Assembly (NCBI RefSeq): GCF_008830185.1
Contig: NZ_WAGX01000004.1
Location: 744,001-808,000, forward strand
DNA: 64,000 bases
Source of the DNA: Candidatus Galacturonatibacter soehngenii
Lineage (GTDB): Bacteria > Bacillota > Clostridia > Lachnospirales > Lachnospiraceae
Direction: 5' to 3'
Shown here: positions 7,333 through 16,990 of the stretch, piece by piece
Position numbering within the stretch: the stretch's first letter is position 1
Layout of the letters: every line of letters begins with the position of its first letter
Translations under genes and position numbers: made by a program
Notes under the pieces: generated by a model
What the model saw: only the letters and a program-made list of their open reading frames with translations
What the model was told of the DNA's origin: nothing
The model's database searches: none

Positions 7333-9456
7333 TTATATCCCTTCTTTAGGTATGAAAACTCTATTGACACGATTATCCTCTTTTGCTTTTCCTGCCTTAA
7401 CTGCTTCCTGACAAAAATAATCTTGAGAATTAAATTTTTGCTTCCCCCTACGATCAACTTTTTCATACGTTCCATCAACATTAAGAAGATGGGCTTTTAC
7501 ATTGTCTTCTAGTTGAAATTGTAAAATCTTAATCACTTCCTTTTTTAGTTTTTCATCATCTACTGGAAATAAGATTTCAACACGTCGATCTAAATTTCTT
7601 GGCATCCAATCTGCACTTCCCATATATACTTCTTCCATACCATTATGGTAAAAATAAAAGATACGGCTATGCTCTAAGAAATTTCCTACAATCGAACGTA
7701 CCGTGATATTCTCACTCACACCTTCAATTCCAACTTTCAGACAACAAATTCCCCTTACAATCAATTCAATTTTTACACCTGCTGCAGACGCTTTATAAAG
7801 TTCAAGAATGATTTCTTTGTCACATAAAGAATTCATTTTAGCAATGATGTGTGCTTTTTTTCCTAATTTAGCATTTTCTGTCTCTCGTCTAATTAGATAA
7901 ATAAACTTATTTCTAAGCCAAATAGGCGCCAAAGACAACTTATTCCATGATAATGGTTCAGAATAACCAGAAAGCATGTTAAAGACAGCCGTAGCATCTT
8001 CGCCAAACGCCTCAGCACATGTAAATAATCCTAGATCGGTATAAATTCTTGCTGTAGAATCGTTGTAATTTCCTGTTCCAAGATGAACATATCTTCGGAT
8101 TCCATCTTCTTCCTTACGAACAATTAACGTAATTTTACTATGTGTCTTTAAACCAACTAGACCATATATAACATGACATCCAGCTTTTTCAAGCATTTTT
8201 GCCCAAACAATATTATTTTCTTCATCAAAGCGTGCCTTTAATTCAACCAAAACCGATACTTGTTTTCCATTTTCCGCTGCTTGCGCTAGCGCTTCAATGA
8301 TTGGAGAATTCCCACTTACACGGTAAAGAGTTTGTTTGATTGCCAAAACCTTTGGATCTTTTGCAGCTGATTTTATAAAATCTACCACAGGGTCAAAGGT
8401 CTGATATGGATGGTGAAGTAAAATATCTCCTCGTCTTATTTGTGTAAAGATATCCTCCTCCAGTGTCATTCCTTTTACTGGTTGCGGTTGATACTTCGGT
8501 GTCTTGAGATTTTCATAGCCTTCAAAGCTATACATCTTCATTAAAAAAGTCAAATCTAGGGGACCATTAATCATATAAATATCATCTTCACTAATTTCTA
8601 GTTCCTCTTGCAAAACCAAAAGTAATCTCTTATCAATTTCATCCTCCACCTCAAGACGAATCGCCTCTCCCCATTGCCTTTTTTTAAGTTGTTTCTGAAT
8701 TTCTTTTAGCAAATCAGAGGCTTCATCTTCATCAATCGTTAAATCAGCGTTACGCATAATACGATAAGGATGTGCGCAGATTACATCATAATTAAGAAAT
8801 AGTTTATCCATATTTCTTTCAATGATTTCTTCTAATGTAATGACCACTTGTTCCCCTTTCTTACCCGTTGGTAATTTAACTACTCTAGGTAAAACTGACG
8901 GAACCTGAACAGTGGCAAATTCTAACTCTTCTTTTTCTTTTTTCTTCTTAAGAAGTGCTGCAATGTTTAATGTTTTGTTTCGAATTAACGGAAACGGTCT
9001 GGAGGAATCGACCGCCATAGGTGTCAAAACGGGATAGACATTTTCTTTAAAGTATTCATCCACAAATTCTCCTTGTTGTTTCGAAAGCTCTTCGTGTGCC
9101 TTTATCACCTTAATTCCATTCTTCTTCAACATTGGAAGTAAAGAACGATTATAAGTGGAATATTGTAAATTCACTAATTCATGCATCGCTTCATTGATTT
9201 GTTTTAATTGTTCCAAAGGTGTCATCCCAGCAATATCTGTTTTTTTATATCCTGCATGAACCATGTCTTTTAAGGAAGCTACACGAATCATAACGAACTC
9301 ATCTAAGTTGGAAGCTGTGATACTTAAGAACTTAAGTCTTTCAAATAATGGATTACTTTTGTCTCTTGCTTCACTTAAAACTCTTTTATTAAAGCTAATC
9401 CAACTTAGTTCTCTGTTCTGATAAAAAAGTGGATTATTGTATTCTAGCTCTTCCAT
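7333..9456 (-). CDS. ppk: Polyphosphate kinase 1
   Basis: A 707-residue protein matching PPK1 over its full length: N-terminal domain beginning with YQNRELSWISFN, head domain, and two phospholipase-D-like C-terminal domains. His439 in LKTHSK corresponds to the autophosphorylated histidine of the family, followed by YVHLGTGNYN. PPK1 reversibly polymerises the gamma phosphate of ATP into inorganic polyphosphate. The ppx/HD gene immediately upstream (38-nt gap) would degrade the polymer, so synthesis and hydrolysis are encoded together. Adenylate energy storage and stress survival are the known roles in bacteria. Confidence 0.96.
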   Translation of the reverse strand: MEELEYNNPLFYQNRELSWISFNKRVLSEARDKSNPLFERLKFLSITASNLDEFVMIRVASLKDMVHAGYKKTDIAGMTPLEQLKQINEAMHELVNLQYSTYNRSLLPMLKKNGIKVIKAHEELSKQQGEFVDEYFKENVYPVLTPMAVDSSRPFPLIRNKTLNIAALLKKKKEKEELEFATVQVPSVLPRVVKLPTGKKGEQVVITLEEIIERNMDKLFLNYDVICAHPYRIMRNADLTIDEDEASDLLKEIQKQLKKRQWGEAIRLEVEDEIDKRLLLVLQEELEISEDDIYMINGPLDLTFLMKMYSFEGYENLKTPKYQPQPVKGMTLEEDIFTQIRRGDILLHHPYQTFDPVVDFIKSAAKDPKVLAIKQTLYRVSGNSPIIEALAQAAENGKQVSVLVELKARFDEENNIVWAKMLEKAGCHVIYGLVGLKTHSKITLIVRKEEDGIRRYVHLGTGNYNDSTARIYTDLGLFTCAEAFGEDATAVFNMLSGYSEPLSWNKLSLAPIWLRNKFIYLIRRETENAKLGKKAHIIAKMNSLCDKEIILELYKASAAGVKIELIVRGICCLKVGIEGVSENITVRSIVGNFLEHSRIFYFYHNGMEEVYMGSADWMPRNLDRRVEILFPVDDEKLKKEVIKILQFQLEDNVKAHLLNVDGTYEKVDRRGKQKFNSQDYFCQEAVKAGKAKEDNRVNRVFIPKEGI

Positions 9457-9494
9457 TTATTTCCCTCCAATCACTTGTAATCTTCCTAAAGTCG

Positions 9495-11018
9495 TTATTC
9501 AAATTTCTTTTTTTGCTGAATTACAGGTTTTATACTAAAAACCTCTTCAAAAAATTCGGCTTTTTCTTTAAATAACCCCTTCTCCAATAAAACATTACTC
9601 ATGGTATCAAGGGTTAAAACAAGTTCTTTTTCATTTAATGTAATTTTTACATTTTTAAATTTTTGCCTATGGCTTCTGTCAAGTGCATTGGCAACTCTAA
9701 GTATAGCCGTAATCTTTTCCAATAAAATATAACTTTGTCTATCGAATTTTCCAGCAAGTTCATCATAATACACAAATTCCGTTGTATTAAACTTTACTAC
9801 ATTTGCAATAATTTCACGCTCCAGATGCGAAAGTCCTATGATTTCTGTAGCCATTATTATATTATACGAACATTCCGCAAAGGAAGACAAACTAATGTAT
9901 TTCCCACAATCATGCAAGATTACTGCAATTTGTAAAAGAAGTCTTTCTCGCTTACTCATTCCATGTATCTTGACTGTGCGATCAAATATTTTAAGAGCCA
10001 GTTCCTCTAACATCTGTATATGCTCTTTGTTATTAATATAACGCTTTCCAATATTTCGAGCTGCTGCAATGATATCATGCTCAAAGTCATGCTTCACTTT
10101 TATTATTTTATTATTCTCGGCATAATCATATGCAATTCCATCGGATAACTTAACACCAGGCGTCCAGATATTTTCAGCCCCTGTCTTTTCTATCACTCGT
10201 TTGTATATCATTAAAGAAGGAATTAATAAGGTTGCATCTTCGGCAGGTATTCCTAGTTTTACAGCAATTTCATCCGTAGACAGTAAAAATAGCTTTTCGC
10301 AGGAATTAATAAACTTCTCGCGCGTTAGAAACCCACTTTTATCGGATTGAAAGTAGTTAATATAATCTCCAACCACTATAATATTCTTTATTGTATAGTT
10401 CTTAATGTATTGTAAGTAGAGGTTTGATATGTCACTATCAATTAACTCTTCCACTAATGCTGGTATATTCGTTGTATATTTTCTAAGTCCAGCAAGCTTT
10501 TCTCGAATTCTAAGTGAACCCAGCCTAATATTTTGCGTCGCTATTAATTTGTCCTTATCATAAAGAGAGAATTGACTGCTCCCTCCCCCTACATCAAGAA
10601 TGGCTGTTCCAGTCTGAATAATTCTCTCAAAATGGTCGACTTGATACGCAATCGATTTGTATCTAAGAAATCTTTGCTCTGAATTACTCAATACTTCTAC
10701 TACAATTCCCGTTCTTAGCCTAATCTGATCCAAAAGCATAATGGTATTCTTTGCTTCTCTAACAGCACTTGTTGCACATGCTCGATAAGCATCTACCTGA
10801 TAGCTTTTCATTATTTTGGTAAAATCACATAGTACTTCACACAGTCGATCGGTTAAGTCACAACCAATCTTACCTAAAACATAGGTATCTTTCCCAAGTT
10901 CAATACGATGTCTGATAAAATCAATTTGCTTCATGCCAGATTTAGAAGATAATTCAAATATCTTCATTCCGACTTCATATGAGCCTATATCGATTGCCGC
11001 AAACGTAGTGATATTCAT
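9495..11018 (-). CDS. Ppx/GppA-type exopolyphosphatase with C-terminal HD domain
   Basis: A 507-residue protein. Residues 1-300 are the actin-fold Ppx/GppA domain: AAIDIGSYEVG at 7-17, ATSAVREAKN at 82-91, and phosphate-binding LDVGGGSSQFS at 141-151. Residues about 315-490 form an HD-type domain with the metal pair His369-Asp370 in ILHDCGKY. Members remove terminal phosphate from polyphosphate or hydrolyse pppGpp. Its position directly before ppk argues for exopolyphosphatase. The C-terminal HD part is typical of longer Ppx proteins. Polyphosphatase or pppGpp activity cannot be separated by sequence alone. Confidence 0.88.
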   Translation of the reverse strand: MNITTFAAIDIGSYEVGMKIFELSSKSGMKQIDFIRHRIELGKDTYVLGKIGCDLTDRLCEVLCDFTKIMKSYQVDAYRACATSAVREAKNTIMLLDQIRLRTGIVVEVLSNSEQRFLRYKSIAYQVDHFERIIQTGTAILDVGGGSSQFSLYDKDKLIATQNIRLGSLRIREKLAGLRKYTTNIPALVEELIDSDISNLYLQYIKNYTIKNIIVVGDYINYFQSDKSGFLTREKFINSCEKLFLLSTDEIAVKLGIPAEDATLLIPSLMIYKRVIEKTGAENIWTPGVKLSDGIAYDYAENNKIIKVKHDFEHDIIAAARNIGKRYINNKEHIQMLEELALKIFDRTVKIHGMSKRERLLLQIAVILHDCGKYISLSSFAECSYNIIMATEIIGLSHLEREIIANVVKFNTTEFVYYDELAGKFDRQSYILLEKITAILRVANALDRSHRQKFKNVKITLNEKELVLTLDTMSNVLLEKGLFKEKAEFFEEVFSIKPVIQQKKKFE

Positions 11019-11049
11019 AGGCTTCCTCCTTTTTCGAAACTCTATCTCA

Positions 11050-12345
11050 TTAGTACTTACCTAATAAATAATCTATGAATTGTTGAGCCGTTCTCCCTGA
11101 CAAGCCTCCATGACTCAACTCCCATTTGTTTGCTTCTAAAAAAAGTTCTTCTTTTGGAATTTCAAGGCTATATTTTTTTGCTAAAACATCCACAATGTTC
11201 ATATATTCCTTCTTATCTGGTGCAACAAAAAATATGGAAACACCAAATCGATATGCCAAGGATAATTTTTCTTGTACGGTATCAGAGGAATGTAAGTCAT
11301 CCCTACGCTCTTCTTTATCACTGAATTTTTCCCTTACCAGATGCCTTCTGTTAGAAGTCGCATAGATAAGCACATTATCAGGTCTCTTTTCTAATCCGCC
11401 CTCTATCACTGCTTTTAAATATTTGTATTCTACTTCAAATTCCTCAAAAGATAAATCATCCATAAATATTATAAACTTATAATTTCGATTCTTTATCTGT
11501 GCAATGATGGAAGTCAAATCTTGAAACTGATGCTTATAGATTTCAATCATCCTAAGTCCTTGCTCATAATACTCATTTAAAATAGCCTTAACACTAGTTG
11601 ATTTACCTGTACCCGCATCTCCAAATAACAAGCAGTTATTTGCCTTTTTCCCTTTTACAAATGCCTCTGTATTGGCAATAAGTTTTTTCTTTTGTAGTTC
11701 ATATCCCACTAAATCATCTAGGTGAACATGGCATATATTCGTAATGGGAACAAGCCTTGTCTCGCTATCTATATGTTCGATTCGAAATGCTTTGTTAAGG
11801 CCAAGTTTACCCACTCCAAAATCCTTATAAAAGCTTGTGATGACTTCTTTAAATTCTTCTTCATTTAAGCTTGCTGCTAATCCTTTGCTAAGCTCACAGA
11901 TACGCTCTTTAATTCTTCGATTGTAGACTTTACCTAAAGAATGACTTGTCTTATAATTTTTCAAATATGATAGGCATGATACATCAAGAACTTTTTCTAT
12001 TATTTCGAAATCAAAATGAAATAATTTCATAAAAATCTTAAAATCGTTCTTTACTAATTCATTGATACTACCATCCACATGACCTATTATTTCGCATGAA
12101 GTACTATATGCATTTTCATTATTTGCTAATAAAAAGCCAAGATAATTGTGCCATACATTTCCTTCAAAACCATACTTTTCTGTGAACTCTACCAATCTAT
12201 TTACTTGTTCGTATAATAAGGCCTTGATATCGGTAAGATTATAGTATTCATTCTCATAATTTTCCATTATCCATGTCACGTCATTTAGTATTTCACCATG
12301 TTCAAAATTCTTATATATGATCAATTCACTTATCATTTCCATCAT
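11050..12345 (-). CDS. DUF815-family AAA ATPase
   Basis: A 431-residue protein whose C-terminal half (about 205-425) is a DUF815 AAA-type ATPase: the lead-in HLDDLVGYELQKKKL, Walker A LFGDAGTGKST (about 240-250), and Walker B IIFMDDLSFEEFEVEYKYLK, followed by LIYATSNRRHL. The N-terminal 200 residues are helical with no known domain. The initiating ATG follows the pheA stop directly (TAAATG), with GAGG inside pheA as its ribosome site, so translation is coupled. DUF815 proteins are widespread but their client is not established. Operon partners suggest only general housekeeping. Confidence 0.85.
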   Translation of the reverse strand: MMEMISELIIYKNFEHGEILNDVTWIMENYENEYYNLTDIKALLYEQVNRLVEFTEKYGFEGNVWHNYLGFLLANNENAYSTSCEIIGHVDGSINELVKNDFKIFMKLFHFDFEIIEKVLDVSCLSYLKNYKTSHSLGKVYNRRIKERICELSKGLAASLNEEEFKEVITSFYKDFGVGKLGLNKAFRIEHIDSETRLVPITNICHVHLDDLVGYELQKKKLIANTEAFVKGKKANNCLLFGDAGTGKSTSVKAILNEYYEQGLRMIEIYKHQFQDLTSIIAQIKNRNYKFIIFMDDLSFEEFEVEYKYLKAVIEGGLEKRPDNVLIYATSNRRHLVREKFSDKEERRDDLHSSDTVQEKLSLAYRFGVSIFFVAPDKKEYMNIVDVLAKKYSLEIPKEELFLEANKWELSHGGLSGRTAQQFIDYLLGKY

Positions 12346-13494
12346 TTAGTCCTCGTATTTTTTGTAATTTCCTATAATCTTTAAATCTATTGTTTCAGCC
12401 CTAAGGCCCATGAGTGCATTTTTAACTGCACTATCCAAAAGATTTCCTTCAAAATCAACAAAGAATCTTGATTCCCATGGTCTTGCCTCTAAAGGCCTTG
12501 ATTCAATTTTAGTCATGTTAATTCCGTTATAAATAAAGTGCGACAATGCGTTGTAAAGAGAACCACTTTCATGAGGCACTTCAAAATAAATACTAATCTT
12601 GTTCGAGTCCTCTGTAAATAATGCCTCATGTGAGACAATAATAAACCGAGTTGAATTGGATTCACTAAAATTAATTGCTTCTTGCAATACTTTTAGTCCA
12701 TATATCTTAGCGGCCTCCACACTAGCAATCGCTGCTTGTGTCTTATCCATGTCATCTTTCACTTTTTTAGCACTGGTTGCCGTATTTTGCATACTAATCT
12801 GCTTCCACTCTCGAAAGGATTCAAGAAATTTGGCGCTTTGCATCAATCCTTGAGGGTGTGAAAAAACTGTCTTTATGTCTGAAATCGTAGCATCCATCGT
12901 TCCAAGTAAAGCCTGCTCTATTTTTAATATATGTTCGCCAACAATATAATTGTCATACTCTACTAGCAAATCGTAGCTTGTATTCACAATTCCAGCTGAT
13001 GAATTTTCAATCGGTAATACCGCATAATCTGCTTTCTTATTCTTAATTGCCTCCATTGCATCCTTAAACGTATCTACATAAGAATTGTCTATGTCCTCTC
13101 CAAAAAACTCTGTCATTGCTCTTTGACTATGGGCTCCTGGAACTCCTTGAAAAATAACCTTAGCTTTCTCTTTTTCCTTAATTGAATGGACTAAGTGAAA
13201 TGAATTTTTATCTTGTACTCCATTTTGATTTAATAACTGATACTGAAGCTTCCTACTCATGGCCATAATCTGAGTAAACAACTCCTCAACCCCATGCTTC
13301 GTAAATTCAGTCTTAGCAAGAGACTTGACTTGCTCTATCTTTGCACATTCTCTTTCTTTGTCAAAAACAGGTTTACCAGTGCTAATTTTATAATTTGCGA
13401 CTTCTTCACTGATTTTCATTCGTTTTTCATACAGCTCTACCATTTTTGAATCAATTAAATCAATTTCTTTCCTTAGCTCTTGTAAATCCATCAT
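12346..13494 (-). CDS. pheA: Bifunctional chorismate mutase/prephenate dehydratase (P-protein)
   Basis: A 382-residue P-protein. Residues 1-90 are an AroQ chorismate mutase helix bundle (LRKEIDLIDSKMVELYEKR). Residues 110-290 are prephenate dehydratase, with the catalytic TRF motif at 282-284. Residues 300-380 are an ACT domain carrying ESRP at 331-334, the phenylalanine-binding motif; the usual GALV motif is replaced by GSLY. It converts chorismate through prephenate to phenylpyruvate, and phenylalanine should inhibit it. It heads the six-gene operon running to 4632, with an extended -10 promoter near 13570. No T-box is seen in its short leader. Confidence 0.96.
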   Translation of the reverse strand: MMDLQELRKEIDLIDSKMVELYEKRMKISEEVANYKISTGKPVFDKERECAKIEQVKSLAKTEFTKHGVEELFTQIMAMSRKLQYQLLNQNGVQDKNSFHLVHSIKEKEKAKVIFQGVPGAHSQRAMTEFFGEDIDNSYVDTFKDAMEAIKNKKADYAVLPIENSSAGIVNTSYDLLVEYDNYIVGEHILKIEQALLGTMDATISDIKTVFSHPQGLMQSAKFLESFREWKQISMQNTATSAKKVKDDMDKTQAAIASVEAAKIYGLKVLQEAINFSESNSTRFIIVSHEALFTEDSNKISIYFEVPHESGSLYNALSHFIYNGINMTKIESRPLEARPWESRFFVDFEGNLLDSAVKNALMGLRAETIDLKIIGNYKKYED

Positions 13495-13569
13495 TTCATC
13501 TTCCTCTTACATTAAGTATTTTGGCTACAATTCAATCAGAATGCTTGAATGTAACTATTTTTGAGGTTA

Positions 13570-13578
13570 ATTATAACA
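13570..13578 (-). promoter_or_regulatory. Extended -10 promoter for pheA operon
   Basis: The minus strand reads TGTTATAAT, a consensus -10 with an upstream TG, about 75 nt before the pheA start. No good -35 is present, which extended -10 promoters tolerate. The resulting leader is short and shows no attenuator. Confidence 0.55.
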
Positions 13579-13640
13579 TAATATTTAGGTTTTCACCAGT
13601 TTATATATTTTCTTAACACATTTTTTATAAAGAATAATTG

Positions 13641-13669
13641 TTGCAAAATTATGTCGAAAATTATATAAT
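13641..13669 (+). promoter_or_regulatory. Promoter for the DUF5050-type gene
   Basis: TTGCAA (13641-13646), 17-nt spacer, TATAAT (13664-13669) on the plus strand. It lies about 100 nt before the gene starting at 13774 and diverges from the pheA promoter. The rest of the 279-bp intergenic region is AT-rich with no other recognisable element. Confidence 0.65.
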
Positions 13670-13773
13670 AAACTTAAATAAATAGTAAGATATCTTTAAG
13701 ATTTCAACAAAATATTCAATATTGTGCACAAAGTGCAGTATTTATATAAATTAAATATCAGGGGGGATTGAGT

Positions 13774-14817
13774 ATGAAACAGAAGTCAAAGACAAAATTT
13801 ATTCCACTTCTAGTTGTTATGGCTATTTTAATCATAATAGTTTCACTTTCAGTTTCATATCGCTTAAGCAAAAGAACTTTTTTAAATATAGGTAATATTT
13901 CAGGTAATACGGCTGGAAATTTATATAACAAAGGTATATTTTGTGAATTTGATAACAAAGTATTCTTCAGTAATTCTTATGATCAAGGTGATCTTTATGT
14001 CATGAATCCAGATGGGACTCATATTTTAAAACTTTTTGATGATACTGTTTCTTACATCAATGCTGCTGGTAAATATATTTACTACTCTAGAAACAATCTA
14101 AATGAAGATAATATCGGAGAAATTTTTAGAGGTAATCTATTTGGTGTGTATCGAATCGACCAAACTGGAAAGAATTTATTTAACTTAAGCAAAGAAACTT
14201 GTGGAGTCGTAAGTCTTGGAAACAATCAAGTATTTTACCAAAAATATGATACAGAAACTGCATTGACCTTAAAAAGCATTTCCATAGATGGTGTCACGAA
14301 AAAAGATTTGGAAAATTCCGCTATCAATCCTTCCTGCATTGTTAACGGAACTATGTATTATAATAATGTGGTTGATAACTATAACCTTATGGCAATGGAT
14401 ATTGAAACAGGAAGTACCTCACTTGTCTACGAAGGAACATGCTGGAATCCAATTTATGATGATAATTACATATATTTTATGGATATAGAAAATAATTATA
14501 CACTCTCACGAATCAATCTTACCACCCTCGAAAAGCAAAACCTTACTTCTGAAAGAATTGATACCTACAATTTGTATGGAGAATATATTTACTATCAGAT
14601 AAATGATGCAACTGATCCTAGTTTATGCCGAATGAAAAAAGATGGTACTGAGACAGAAATAATATTAAACGGTAATTTTTGTAACATTAATGTAACTTCA
14701 GAATATGTTTATTTCAACCGATTTGGTTATGATACACCAATCTTTCGTATGAAAACCTCTGGTGAAATTGAAGTATCAAGGTTTGATGAAGCCGCAGATG
14801 CCATTAAAACAAACTAA
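13774..14817 (+). CDS. Membrane-anchored DUF5050-type beta-propeller protein
   Basis: A 347-residue protein starting at the ATG 13774-13776, eight bases after GGGGGG; an in-frame TTG two codons earlier is less likely. Residues about 8-30 form a single N-terminal transmembrane anchor. The remainder repeats short beta motifs such as YIYYSRN, MYYNN, YIYFMDI and YVYFNRF with Asp-Gly-Thr turns (MNPDGTH, MKKDGTE), as in DUF5050 and prolow-density receptor-like propellers. It should sit outside the membrane. It stands alone with its own promoter and a bidirectional terminator. Function unknown; possibly a sensor or cell-surface scaffold. Confidence 0.7.
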   Translation: MKQKSKTKFIPLLVVMAILIIIVSLSVSYRLSKRTFLNIGNISGNTAGNLYNKGIFCEFDNKVFFSNSYDQGDLYVMNPDGTHILKLFDDTVSYINAAGKYIYYSRNNLNEDNIGEIFRGNLFGVYRIDQTGKNLFNLSKETCGVVSLGNNQVFYQKYDTETALTLKSISIDGVTKKDLENSAINPSCIVNGTMYYNNVVDNYNLMAMDIETGSTSLVYEGTCWNPIYDDNYIYFMDIENNYTLSRINLTTLEKQNLTSERIDTYNLYGEYIYYQINDATDPSLCRMKKDGTETEIILNGNFCNINVTSEYVYFNRFGYDTPIFRMKTSGEIEVSRFDEAADAIKTN

Positions 14818-14819
14818 AG

Positions 14820-14875
14820 AAAAAGTAGCTTGTGTAAGATGAATCTAGTGAGTCATTTACACAAGCTACTTTTTT
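14820..14875. terminator. Bidirectional intrinsic terminator
   Basis: A perfect 18-bp stem (14820-14837? paired with 14857-14874) with A-rich and T-rich flanks on either side, between the convergent DUF5050-type gene (ends 14817) and folC (ends 14880). T tracts follow the stem on both strands. Confidence 0.88.
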
Positions 14876-14879
14876 CTTA

Positions 14880-16172
14880 TCACATTGATTTTATACAATC
14901 TGTAAAATGTGCTAAATAAGACAAGGAACCAAAGGCTAGAATCACATCCACATCTTTTTGTTCTAAACATACGCAAGCAGCTTCTTCTATGCTTGTCATA
15001 TACCGCACATTATTATGATATTTCTCTGCCGTTTTCGCAAGAATCTTGCCATTCAATGCTCTTTTATTATCTGGTATGGTAACAGTAAGAATCGAACAAG
15101 CCAAAGGTGCTGTAATCTTTAATATCTTTTCATAATCTTTATCAGCAAATACGCCAATTACAAACATTAGCCTTTTATGTTTGAAATGTGTTAAAATGGT
15201 TTCTTTCAGGCAAATAGCTGCTGCCTCATTATGCGCACCGTCAATTAAAACCAACGGTTCTTTTCGTATTACAGTGAATCGTCCAGGCCAAACCGCTTGC
15301 TTTAATCCCAATCGAATTGCTTCGCTATTGATATTAAAACCCTTTTCAATTAATGCATGTGCCGCTTCAATGGATAAAATTGCATTGTCCATCTGAAAAT
15401 TACCAAGTAAGCCAATCTCTATCTTTTTATAATCTTTATATTGAAAACAAACGCTTAAGTCTACATTACAAATTTGCTTTACATTGCTCTTTCTTGCGAT
15501 TAATAGTGTATTATTTCCCTCACTACATTTACGTTCTATAACAGCCATTGCATTGAAACTTTGTTCCATACTTACTACGATTGCATCCTTCTTAATGATA
15601 CCTGCCTTATGAAAAGCAATCTCTTCTAATGTATTTCCTAAAAATTCTACATGATCCATGCTAATCGAAGTTAATACAGCTACCAAAGTATTCTCTACAA
15701 TATTGGTAGCGTCTAATAGCCCACCTAATCCTGTCTCTAGTACTACAACGTCGCAGGATACTTGTTCAAAATACAAAAAGGCAATTGCAGTCTCCACCTC
15801 AAATATAGTTGGGTGAGATAAACCATCAAGACACATCTCATCAATCACATCTTTCATTTTTAATGTAATTTCTGCAAACGTATCTTTTGAAATATCAGAG
15901 CCATTTACTTGTATTTTTTCTCGATAAGAAAAGACACTCGGAGAGGTATATCTTCCAGTTTTGTAGCCTGCCGCCCTAAGAATGGATGTGATAAAAGCAA
16001 CTGTAGATCCTTTTCCATTCGTTCCTGCAACATGAACAAATTTTAAGTTATTTTGTGGATTATTCAGCCTTTTTAAAAGCTCTCTTATGCTATCGAGTCC
16101 CAAAACACTTCCATATTTCGTAATTTCTTCTAAATATTCTTTTGCCTCTTGATATGTCATTTTTTCACTCAC
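14880..16172 (-). CDS. folC: Bifunctional folylpolyglutamate synthase/dihydrofolate synthase
   Basis: A 430-residue Mur-ligase family protein. The P-loop GTNGKGST is at 50-57, followed by GRYTSPSVFSYREKIQVNG (the substrate loop) and SMDHVEFLG (about 171-179). The C-terminal domain contains LIDGAHNEAA (about 310). It adds glutamate to dihydropteroate and to folates, retaining them in the cell. Length is normal. It is a single gene, ended by the shared terminator at 14820-14875; the amino-acid transporter ATPase gene ends 46 nt upstream. Confidence 0.94.
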   Translation of the reverse strand: MSEKMTYQEAKEYLEEITKYGSVLGLDSIRELLKRLNNPQNNLKFVHVAGTNGKGSTVAFITSILRAAGYKTGRYTSPSVFSYREKIQVNGSDISKDTFAEITLKMKDVIDEMCLDGLSHPTIFEVETAIAFLYFEQVSCDVVVLETGLGGLLDATNIVENTLVAVLTSISMDHVEFLGNTLEEIAFHKAGIIKKDAIVVSMEQSFNAMAVIERKCSEGNNTLLIARKSNVKQICNVDLSVCFQYKDYKKIEIGLLGNFQMDNAILSIEAAHALIEKGFNINSEAIRLGLKQAVWPGRFTVIRKEPLVLIDGAHNEAAAICLKETILTHFKHKRLMFVIGVFADKDYEKILKITAPLACSILTVTIPDNKRALNGKILAKTAEKYHNNVRYMTSIEEAACVCLEQKDVDVILAFGSLSYLAHFTDCIKSM

Positions 16173-16218
16173 CTACGTTTATCCAAAACATCATGACTGG
16201 GTTAATAAATAACCACCA

Positions 16219-16977
16219 TTATAATACCTTATTCAAAAACTGTTTTGTTCTCTCACTTTTTGGATTTGTAAAAATCTGTTCTGGTGTTCCAATTTCTTCA
16301 ATCTCACCCTGATACATAAATACGACTCTATCTGCAACTTCTTTGGCAAATCCCATCTCATGAGTTACAACTAGCATCGTCATACCATCTTCTGCAAGTT
16401 TTTTCATTACGTTTAAAACTTCACCTACTAGTTCTGGGTCAAGAGCAGAGGTGGGTTCATCAAACAACATAATCTTTGGCTTCATTGCTAATGCTCTGGC
16501 AATCGCAACTCTTTGTTGCTGACCACCTGAGAGTTTGGATGGATAGGCATCCATTTTATCTTCCAACCCAACTTTTTTTAGCAAATCTTTTGCTGTCTCT
16601 TCGGCTTCTGCTTTACTTACTTTTTTTACATTCATTGGTGCTATCATTACATTTTCAAGAACTGTCTTATGCGGGAACAAATTAAATCTTTGAAATACCA
16701 TTCCCACTTCTAATAAGATATCCGCTCTTTCCTTTGATGTAACTTTATTGATACGAACACCCTTTTCTCTTTGTTCTAATAATTTATCCTCTATATAAAT
16801 AGAACCTTCTGTAATTTTCTCCAATCGATTCAAGGAACGTAAATACGTGGATTTACCTGCCCCGGAAGGTCCGATAATACATAGTACTTCTCCTTGTTCC
16901 ACTGTAAGACTAATATTTTTTAAAACCTTCAAGTCCCCAAAATCTTTACATACGTTTTCCGTCTTTATCATTGCCAT
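16219..16977 (-). CDS. Polar amino-acid ABC transporter ATP-binding protein
   Basis: A 252-residue GlnQ/PAAT-type ATPase with Walker [10 protein letters not shown] at 36-44, signature LSGGQQQR at 149-156, Walker [15 protein letters not shown] at 169-182 and the switch VVTHEMGF. It powers uptake by the permease encoded 13 nt upstream. Gene order (binding protein, permease, ATPase) is that of polar amino-acid importers such as those for glutamine, arginine or cystine. The exact substrate is not decided by the sequence. Confidence 0.93.
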   Translation of the reverse strand: MAMIKTENVCKDFGDLKVLKNISLTVEQGEVLCIIGPSGAGKSTYLRSLNRLEKITEGSIYIEDKLLEQREKGVRINKVTSKERADILLEVGMVFQRFNLFPHKTVLENVMIAPMNVKKVSKAEAEETAKDLLKKVGLEDKMDAYPSKLSGGQQQRVAIARALAMKPKIMLFDEPTSALDPELVGEVLNVMKKLAEDGMTMLVVTHEMGFAKEVADRVVFMYQGEIEEIGTPEQIFTNPKSERTKQFLNKVL

Positions 16978-16990
16978 ATTGTCTTACCTC

